A DNA stretch of 22,513 bases, taken from NCBI GenBank assembly GCA_021401465.1, contig JADDMT010000264.1, forward strand, positions 1 through 22,513, written 5' to 3'. A program made the translations under genes and the position numbers. Below are positions 16,258 through 22,513 of the stretch, one piece after another; the first letter of the stretch is position 1, and each line of letters starts with the position of its first letter. The notes under the pieces were generated by a model that worked only from the letters and a program-made list of their open reading frames with translations, did no database searches and had not been told where the DNA came from. The DNA is from Teratosphaeria epicoccoides (Eukaryota > Ascomycota > Dothideomycetes > Mycosphaerellales > Teratosphaeriaceae).

Positions 16258-19200
16258 TTAAGCCCTGCTTACGCCTCCTCCGCTCTTTAAATTCACGAAT
16301 AGCTTCTAGAGCGTTCTTGTAGTCTTCGGCTAGAACCTATTATGTGTACTTAGGTAGGTATCCTTTCACTTTACTAGATAGTACGTTGCGCCCTTATACT
16401 ACATACTATCCTTAATACCCTTGACTTCCTACTCTTCGTTCTCTTCTGCTACTAGCATTAGGTCCGCGGGCTCTTTGCCCTCGCGCTATACCTATAGTTT
16501 AAGTAGAGATACGTAGAAGACGTCATGCACATAATACGACAATAGTAACGATAGCTAGTACGCCTGCGAGCCTATTACGTCGCGTATCTAGAAGGGTCCG
16601 ACGAACCTTGGCGTCATCTTCTTGCTTAGAAGTTTTAGCTTGAGATTCTTTGTTAACAGTAACACCTTCGTACTAACTACGTACTACATCGGTTTAGCAC
16701 AGGTGTTATTATGTTTAATCTAGGATTCTAAGGCCTTTTTCTAGTGTTCTATTAGCACTGAATGTACCTTGCGCATACGCCACGCTAATTCCGCGGCGGC
16801 TAGCACCCTCTCCTTAGAAGACTTGTCCCGAGGCGGTTCTAGGTGTATTTCTAGATCAAAGCTATAAAGAATCTGAAATAGCGACATGCGCATAGTAGCA
16901 TGCACGCTATTATTAACTGCAAACTCCGCTATAGGAATTACGTTAGCCTAGGCATCCTGGTTCTTAGCATAGTAGCACTAAAGGTACTACTTAAGAGTCT
17001 AGTTTATACGTTTAGTCTAACTATTAGTCTGTAGATAGAATGCTATACTTAGGCGGTACTTAACACGTGCCTTAAACACAAATTCTTGCTAGTATTTACT
17101 AGTAAAGACAGAACCTCGATCTAATAGGATACTTCGGGGGACACTAAAGCGCTATATAACTTCGTCGCGAAGTAGTCGCGTAAGCTCGCTACTTGTGCAT
17201 CTTTTCGTATATAGGATGAAGACATTTATCTTTAAGTATTAGTCGACTACTATAAGGACAGTATTAACTATATTGCCTCTCTACTTTGCTAGCAGCAAAT
17301 TAGTAATGAAGTCTATAGCCAAGTCTTACTATAGTCTCTCTAGTAGTAGGAGCGCCTAAGCATCGCCATAGGGGCGATAGCGCCGAGATTTGCTAACCTA
17401 GTACCTCTAGCAGGATTTGACATAGTTAGAGACATCCTGTTCTAGCGTAGGCTACTAGTATTTGCGTCCGAGAAGTGCGTTTGTCTTCTCTACGCCAAAA
17501 TAGCCCGCGAGTTTATTGTTATGATGAATATAGAGGAGCTACGAACAGAGTATGTAGTTAGCAGGTACGTAGAGCCTATTATCAAAGTACTACAAGTCGC
17601 CTGACTTAGTCTAGTACTTCAGACTACCTGCGGTGACCTAGAGGGCTACACCCTCATTAATTAACTCTGGTTCTTGCTCTTGTAACTGCTAAATAAGTCT
17701 CGAGACTTCTTTAAAGGGTTCTTTAGACATCGCATGCTTACTATATGTAAGCTAGTTAACTACCGCACAGATCAAGCTAGACGTAGTCGCTACAACCGCC
17801 AGATAGGAGGGTTCGTCGCTAGCGGAGGCTATAAGGCCCCATTAGACCTGCAGTCGACCTACAAGAGGAGCTAACAACAGATCGCCGCCCTAAACTACAA
17901 GCTTCGTTTATAGCGTAGAGAGAAGCTATTAGTTACCCTCCTCCCTAGTGTCGTAGTCTAGTCGTCGCGAAGGACTGTCGGCTAGATTCGTCTTTCTAGA
18001 ACGATGCTAGATAACAAAGTCAAAGCTAGCGAGGAAAGTCGCCTACCTTGCTTGCTAACTACTTAGCTACTTCACGCCTATGAAGCCGCGAAGGTCGTTA
18101 TAGTTAGTAAGTACCTTAATAGGGTGCGCTACGCCTTCGAGGTAGTGTTAGTACTCCTTGAAGCCGTCAATAATAGCTAAAAGCTCTTAGTCGTAAGTCT
18201 TATAGTTAAGCTTAGCGCCCTGCATCTTCCGCTACTAGAAGGTAATCAGGTACTATTGCGCACTGCCTTCGTGCGACTAGAGCTGCGATATAATTACGGC
18301 TATTGCGAATTTTGAAGTATTAGTCTCTATCCGGATCTTCGTAGTAGGGTCAAAGTGCCGAAGTATAGGTGTAGTTTGAAAAGCTGCTTTAAGTTTAGAG
18401 AAAGCCTTACTCTAAGCCTCCTCCTAAGGCACTATCCCTAGCTTTTTTCCTCGAATCGCGCCCTTTGCGAGGGCCGTGAGGGGAGCCATAATCTTCGAGT
18501 AGGACTATATGAATCTGCAGTAGAAGTTAGTAAACCCTAGGAATACCTACACTTCTTAGAGGGTAGTTAGCTATAGCTACTCTGCGATTACAGACACCCT
18601 TTAGTCATCTATGATAACTCCTTCTGTAGAGACGATGTATCTAAGAAACTTAATCCTATCTGTCAGGAATGAGCACTTCTTTAGGTTCGCGTATAGAGCG
18701 AACTTGCGGAGCTATTTAAGCACTATCCTTAGGTACCGAATATGCTCCTCCTTCGAGTCAGAGTAGACTAGTATATTGTCTAAATATACTACGTAGCAGG
18801 TGTTAACGAGGCCGGCTAGGGCCTAGTTAATATACGCTTAGAACGTTGCTAGTACGTTAGTTAAGCTAAATAGCATCACTGTATACTCGAAGTGTCTGTA
18901 CTACATTCGGAATGTAGTCTTCTACTTGTCGCCCTTTCAGATTAGTATCTAGTAGTAGGCGTCCTTCAAGTCGATAGACGAGAAGATAGCGGCGCGACTA
19001 AGGCGGTCAAGCTTCTCGCTAATAAGTAGTAGGGGGCAGCAGTTTTTCTAGGTTACTACGTTAAGGCCCCTATAGTTAACGTATAGGTAGAGTGTATTAT
19101 CCTTCTTTAGGACGAACATAACTAACGCTCTAGCCTCGCTATCGCTTCGTCGGATCCACGCGTTCCTTTGCGCCTTGTAGAGGTAGTCTCGAAGTGTTTC

Positions 19201-20754
19201 GAGCTACGATTCTGACATAGGGTATAGAGGTCAATACAGAGGATTGTAACTCTCCTTAAGGTTAATCGCATGTTCCGCGTCTAGGGCCTAGGCATAGGCT
19301 GTAGCCTCTACGTCGAAAATATCGGCGTATTCCTCTAACTTAGGCGGAAGGGTAACGTCTTCCTTAACGTTCTATATGCGGACTGCATACACGCATTAGA
19401 CCTTCTTCATGTCCTTGTAGAAGCTGTGTGCGTCACGCATCTATACTGTAGGAACTTCGCCTATAGAGCTGTAGAACTAGTTGTTAGTAGCTCTATTAAC
19501 AACGACTCCCTGCTTGTAGCGCTAAGGGCAGCCGAGTAGGAGCTCCTTATTAGGAACGTCTTTAGCGTAGAAGACTTCGTTAGTCTCGCGCACTTCTCCT
19601 AAGGAGTCCGCAAGTTAGAGGCGCACGTTGTACGCGCCTCGAGCCGCTACGCCTTCGCCCTAAAAGGACTTCATAGTAGGTAGTAGGGCTCCTAGGATCG
19701 GCTTCAAACCGAGCTATACGACTACTCTCTAGGGTATCATGTTAACCTCCGCAAGGTCATCTAACATATAGTCTACTAGCTCAAGCGAGCTATTAACTCG
19801 GACCGCACTAGATAGGCGCTAGGCAGGCCACGAGTCTACACTATTAGTAACGGACAGCTTAGATACCTGTAGTAGCCATTCGGTTGTCTTAGGCTTGTCC
19901 TTCTTTCGTCTCCCCTCTAGGGAGGTTTCGGACACCTTGCTTACCTTCTTCCTATTACTTCGTTTAGGATAGCGAGCCGCCTAGTAGTCCCTCGCTCTAC
20001 AGATGTAGCAGCTACTCGGAGGCTTCTCGCTACTGTCTTTTAGCTTAGAGGGCTTGCTCCTCTAGAATGAACTACCATGTTAGGCGTATCCCCTAGGGCG
20101 CTTGTAATAGCGGCCCTTTAGTAGGTCCTTAGAGCTTAGACGCTTATTATCCTTGCCGCCCGATTTTCCATTTCGCTTTAAGGTGATCTCTATACATGTC
20201 GCAAGGGACACGAGGTCTTGCCGAGTTGTTAGAAGTTCATGAAAAGTCATGATTATATTCTGAAGATTGTCATCAAGTTTAACGAGTAAGTGCTACACGC
20301 GTTACGTCTTAGTATAGGGTAGCATCTGTCTCTTAAGTGTAGCGAGGTAAGTAGCGAAGCTAGAGGTAATTTGTCCCTTCCTCTACTTAGCCCTCTTGTA
20401 CTTAACAGACACAGTAAGGGCGCGATTCCCTAGATCCTTAACCTAGTCAACACAGAACTACCGAAAGTCCGCCTATGTATACGTCCTGTCAGAGACCTGC
20501 ATAAGGTTATACCGCTCATGCTAATTGTTGCGAGGTTCCTTATCCTCTTTAAGCTACATCACACTAAAGGTAACTCGTTCGCCCTCTGTAGAATATCCGC
20601 ATAGGTTAAGCACGAAAACTGCCTTACATGCCTGCAAGAAAGTTCGAGCCTCCTTTAAGGTGTCTCGCTTAAACGGCTTTAGGTTGCGTGCGTTACGACT
20701 ACCTCCTAGTTAGCCTACTATGGCCTCGAATCTAGGTACTAGGTTTACAGGCAT
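16258..20754 (-). pseudogene. gag-pol relic of family 2 (Gag, PR, RT, RNase H, integrase, chromodomain)
   Basis: ATG at 20754 begins MPVNLVPRFEAIVG. The zinc knuckle near 19966-20010 reads CYICRARDY-x-AARY, where the His and last Cys of C-X2-C-X4-H-X4-C are both Tyr (CAC-to-TAC, TGC-to-TAC). RT has YLDN at 18775-18786 in place of YLDD. RNase H has TNTS at about 18319 where TDAS is usual. Integrase keeps Asp at 17311 (AIDFITNLL) and Asp at 17119 (LLDRGSVFTSKY), but the third catalytic residue is Lys at 17011 instead of Glu; spacing is D-63-D-35-K. A GPY/F-type segment (MTPRFVGPF) and a chromodomain (YYLVK, about 16335-16440) follow. TAG stops occur where Trp or Gln is expected. It is a dead copy; the original would have replicated through an RNA intermediate and used the chromodomain for target choice. 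Confidence 0.88.
18775..18786 (-). other. RT active-site motif, mutated (YLDN)
   Basis: The minus strand encodes YLDNILVYS. The second Asp of the YLDD box is Asn (GAT to AAT), which would abolish polymerase activity. Confidence 0.85.
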
Positions 20755-20803
20755 ACGCGGAGAGTCTACGCCTCCTAGTAAGTTGTCTTCGCGGGTCCCT
20801 AGT

Positions 20804-21293
20804 TGTCATAAGGGTAGGTGCCGATAGCAGGAAGGTGACCAGGTGTTAGACTCAGGAGCTGTGAAGAATATCGACAATGGCAGTTAACCTTGTAACTGAC
20901 TCTCCTCTAAGCAAGAGAGGATTGAATTAAGATTAAGCACGAAGCTCCTAACTGCCTGTCCTAAAGCCATCCCTATATACTAGAGAGCGACAGAGCAGCT
21001 CTGTTAGATCTGTCGACAGACCCGACAGATCCGTGTCTGTAGATCTGTAGACTAACCCTACAGATCTAAGGGTCTGTTATCACGTGACAGATCCCTTCTT
21101 CCTTGCAAGCCTATGGATCTGTAGACTAACCCTACAGATCCGGGGATCTGTCCTCACATGACAGATCCTTTCTTCTATGACTATGCCTATGACTCATAGT
21201 ACTCCTATGACGGTACTATGACTTATAGCACTTAGGACCCACATGATCCTGTATCCTACAGTACTCTGGACAGTACTCCTAACACTCATGACA
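20804..21293 (-). repeat. Family-1 LTR 3 (3' LTR of the right-hand copy), 490 bp
   Basis: It starts TGTCATAAGG and ends CTCATGACA. It is the least mutated of the three LTRs and the best guide to the original sequence. It has TATATA at 20974-20979 and TTAAGCAC at 20933-20940 (transcript GTGCTTAA). U3 contains a CACGTG at 21081-21086 and a dense array of inverted repeats. The flanking bases CTAGT and CTATC do not form a target duplication, as expected if the partner LTR is outside the window. Confidence 0.92.
21007..21167. promoter_or_regulatory. U3 array of nine ACAGATC/GATCTGT motifs with hairpins
   Basis: GATCTGT occurs at 21007, 21042, 21116 and 21145; ACAGATC occurs at 21025, 21060, 21087, 21134 and 21161. 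Two hairpins have the same 7-base loop ACTAACC: 11-bp arms at 21040-21050/21058-21068, and 10-bp arms at 21115-21124/21132-21141. A 12-bp palindrome TCTGTCGACAGA lies at 21009-21020. The region is essentially two tandem units of about 58 bp. Dimeric transcription factors commonly bind such paired sites; which protein binds here is unknown. Confidence 0.6.
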
Positions 21294-21296
21294 CTA

Positions 21297-21306
21297 TCCC
21301 CCTCTT
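21297..21306 (-). other. Polypurine tract of the right-hand family-1 element
   Basis: On the minus strand AAGAGGGGGA is followed by TAG and then the LTR start TGTCAT. A purine run just inside the 3' LTR primes plus-strand DNA synthesis in LTR retrotransposons. This identifies LTR 3 as the 3' LTR of the element to its right. Confidence 0.7.
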
Positions 21307-21369
21307 AGTCTAGCTCGTCCCTAAGCCACCTCATTAGTGCGGGGTTTCTCTGGTTTCTTCTTTCAAACT

Positions 21370-21888
21370 ATGATGTCTTCTCTTTCTACATCACTGCCTT
21401 GTGTCATTCTAGACACTAACGCCCCTTCAACGCAGAAACGCAAACGCCGCGCGAATCGAATCCATCGTCAGGGCCAGGACAGCATGAAGTCCTGTACTCG
21501 GTGTTAAGAGCTAAAGCTCGTCTGTTAGGTACACATTTCCTCAGGGAAATGTTCGCAATGTCACTTCAGCAACTGTCGGAGTTGCGACGCGAAGGTGACA
21601 GAGGTCGAATAGAAGAAGTTAGGCGATCGGCGGAAAAGACTAATTGCTAATCTCGATCGTGCGAAGGTGGTCCTAGCCGAAGCTTCGCAGAAGATGCTAG
21701 AGGCGTATGCGAAGGAGATGCGTCTTCGAAAACAGTTAGACGCAGTCGACCAGGAGGTCGAAGATGGTCGCGCTCTCGAGGAGCGCGAGATCAGGGAGGA
21801 GGAGGCCGAGGAACAAGCTCTTGCGCAGGCCGGGTTTCTTCTTGACCTAGATCCTTCCGCGGGTCTCGCTCTTAGTCCTACGACATAG
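21370..21888 (+). pseudogene. Accessory ORF relic of family 1: Zn2Cys6-like cluster plus coiled coil (172 codons)
   Basis: One plus-strand frame runs from ATG 21370 (or 21373) to TAG 21886-21888 with three internal stops (21505 TAA, 21526 TAG, 21610 TAG) and no frameshift. A basic stretch QKRKRRANRIHRQ precedes cysteines at codons 21493, 21502, 21523, 21550, 21559, 21574 and 21583. Using six of them gives CX2CX6CX8CX2CX7C, which fits the fungal Zn(II)2Cys6 consensus (CX2CX6CX5-12CX2CX6-8C). A long charged helix follows (VEDGRALEEREIREEEAEEQ), likely a coiled coil, then a short hydrophobic C-terminus (LLDLDPSAGLALSP). It is antisense to pol, whose stop is 99 nt away, and it starts 76 bp from the U3 end of LTR 3, which could drive it. 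Function is unproven; a DNA-binding regulator is my inference. Confidence 0.7.
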
Positions 21889-21987
21889 AGCGCAATAGAG
21901 GGTTTCGCTAACTCCTCATATTGGGGTTTCCTGGATGGCGTGATAGCCGAGCCGGTCGACGGCGTCCCGCAGGAGTCTAGTCGTGGC

Positions 21988-22513
21988 TTAGGATCTTCTT
22001 CCTAGGTTCGTTCCTTTCTCGAAACTTCGTATCTTTTGCTGATAGTTTCGCAGGTGTTCTAGGGGTTCCTAGGTGTTCTCGGTACTCCCATATCCTTCCC
22101 ATTTTACTAAGTACTGTCGCTGTCCGTCCCGCTAGCGAGTGTCGATAATCCTTTCGACAGAGTACTCCGGTTCTTCTACTTCAGGGTCGAGTGGTAAGGG
22201 TTCTGATTACAGTGCGGCGTCTAGCGCTGCTTGTTCTAGCAGAGAGACATGGAACACAGGGTGTATTCTCATCTGCTCGGGTAGCTGTAATTCAAAATTG
22301 ACTGGTCCCGTCTTAGCCTTAATCCTGAATGGTCCTAGTTTTACAGCGTCTAGTTTTTTACTCGGTTTGTCCGATTTGATGTGACAGCGGAGGAGATACA
22401 CCTTGTCCCCCTCCTTTAGAATTAGTCCCTTAATTCTCTTACGATTCGCGTACCGTGCCATGTTCTGCTAATAGAACTGCAGGTCGAGTCGTGCTTCTGT
22501 TTGCAGTCGGCGT
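21988..22513 (-). pseudogene. Integrase C-terminus and chromodomain of family 1 (3' end of pol, partial)
   Basis: One continuous minus-strand frame enters from the window edge and ends at TAA 21988-21990, with in-frame stops at 22468 (TAG), 22207 (TAA), 22132 (TAG) and 22069 (TAG). It encodes NMARYANRKRIKGLILKEGD, LGPFRIKAKTGPVNFELQLP and MRIHPVFHVSLLE, the typical C-terminal part of Tf1/MAGGY-type integrases. A chromodomain follows at about 22045-22180 (EEPEYSVERIIDTR, QYLVKWEGYGSTENT, then TAG where Trp is conserved, then EPLEHL). The stops fit CAG/CAA-to-TAG/TAA and TGG-to-TAG changes. The rest of pol and gag lie outside the window. Confidence 0.88.

Larger units (their letters stand above)
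14411..20803 (-). mobile_element. Chromodomain Ty3/Gypsy element, family 2, RIP-inactivated
   Basis: Minus-strand gag-pol (20754-16258) is followed, convergently, by a plus-strand accessory ORF (14583-15995). Domain order Gag, protease, RT, RNase H, integrase, chromodomain is that of fungal chromoviruses. The left limit is uncertain because its 3' LTR was not identified. On the right it is cut at 20803 by the LTR of a family-1 element, which seems to have inserted close to the gag start, so the 5' LTR of family 2 is outside the window. Its Gag is unlike family 1, so it is a separate family. Confidence 0.82.
20804..22513 (-). mobile_element. Family-1 Ty3/Gypsy element, right-hand copy, 3' part (continues past the window)
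   Basis: From right to left it shows integrase C-terminus and chromodomain (minus strand, ending 21988), an accessory ORF on the plus strand (21370-21888), a polypurine tract (21297-21306) and the 3' LTR (20804-21293). The LTR matches those of copies A and B, so it is the same family, here showing the 3' half that A and B lack. Mutation is milder, with fewer stops and more CpA/TpG left, so it is younger or less exposed to RIP. It inserted into the gag region of the family-2 element. Confidence 0.85.

Noticed and set aside
20804..21293. LTR 3 as the 5' LTR of the family-2 element to its left
   Set aside because: A polypurine tract lies directly on its right side, and its sequence belongs to family 1, whose gag differs from that of family 2.
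1..22513. CRISPR arrays, rRNA or tRNA genes
   Set aside because: I saw no repeat-spacer array and no recognisable rRNA or tRNA; the tandem units in the LTRs are only two per LTR.

Overview
The window is the left end of a chromosome of a filamentous ascomycete (Pezizomycotina, possibly a Dothideomycete; the class is a weak guess). The evidence is 16 tandem CCCTAA telomere repeats at bases 2-97, introns of about 50 nt with GT...AG ends and GCTGAT branch sites, four conserved fungal genes, and heavy repeat-induced point mutation (RIP, C-to-T and G-to-A) in all the repeated DNA.

Layout. (1) 1-97: telomere. (2) 98-5952: two copies of one Ty3/Gypsy retrotransposon family (family 1), both reading right to left. 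Copy A (98-3194) is cut by the telomere inside its reverse transcriptase. It appears inserted into copy B (3195-5952). (3) 5953 to about 6600: AT-rich mutated DNA with nothing recognisable. (4) About 6600-12700: an intact island of housekeeping genes: ALB1 (-), UBP1 (+), TRS31 (+) and LAS1 (-). ALB1 and UBP1 are divergent; TRS31 and LAS1 are convergent. ALB1 and LAS1 both act in 60S ribosome biogenesis, UBP1 removes ubiquitin, and TRS31 is a subunit of the TRAPP vesicle-tethering complexes. (5) 12829-13418: relic of a small Cys-rich gene, probably left from a third retroelement. (6) About 13.4-20.8 kb: a RIP-killed chromodomain Gypsy element (family 2) with gag-pol on the minus strand and a 470-codon ORF relic on the plus strand. 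(7) 20804-22513: the 3' end of a younger family-1 element: LTR, antisense accessory ORF, then integrase C-terminus and chromodomain on the minus strand, continuing past the window.

Most interesting content. In the right-hand family-1 copy, an antisense ORF (21370-21888, +) encodes a cysteine pattern that fits the fungal Zn(II)2Cys6 DNA-binding cluster, followed by a coiled coil. It lies next to an LTR U3 containing nine copies of ACAGATC/GATCTGT, most of them arranged as inverted repeats. I infer, without proof, a retrotransposon that encodes its own transcription-factor-like protein. A second relic (12829-13418) has the same cysteine plan once one RIP-type change is allowed for. The family-1 LTRs also carry signs of self-priming (Tf1/sushi style). 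All retroelement genes seen here contain in-frame stops; the four host genes look intact.
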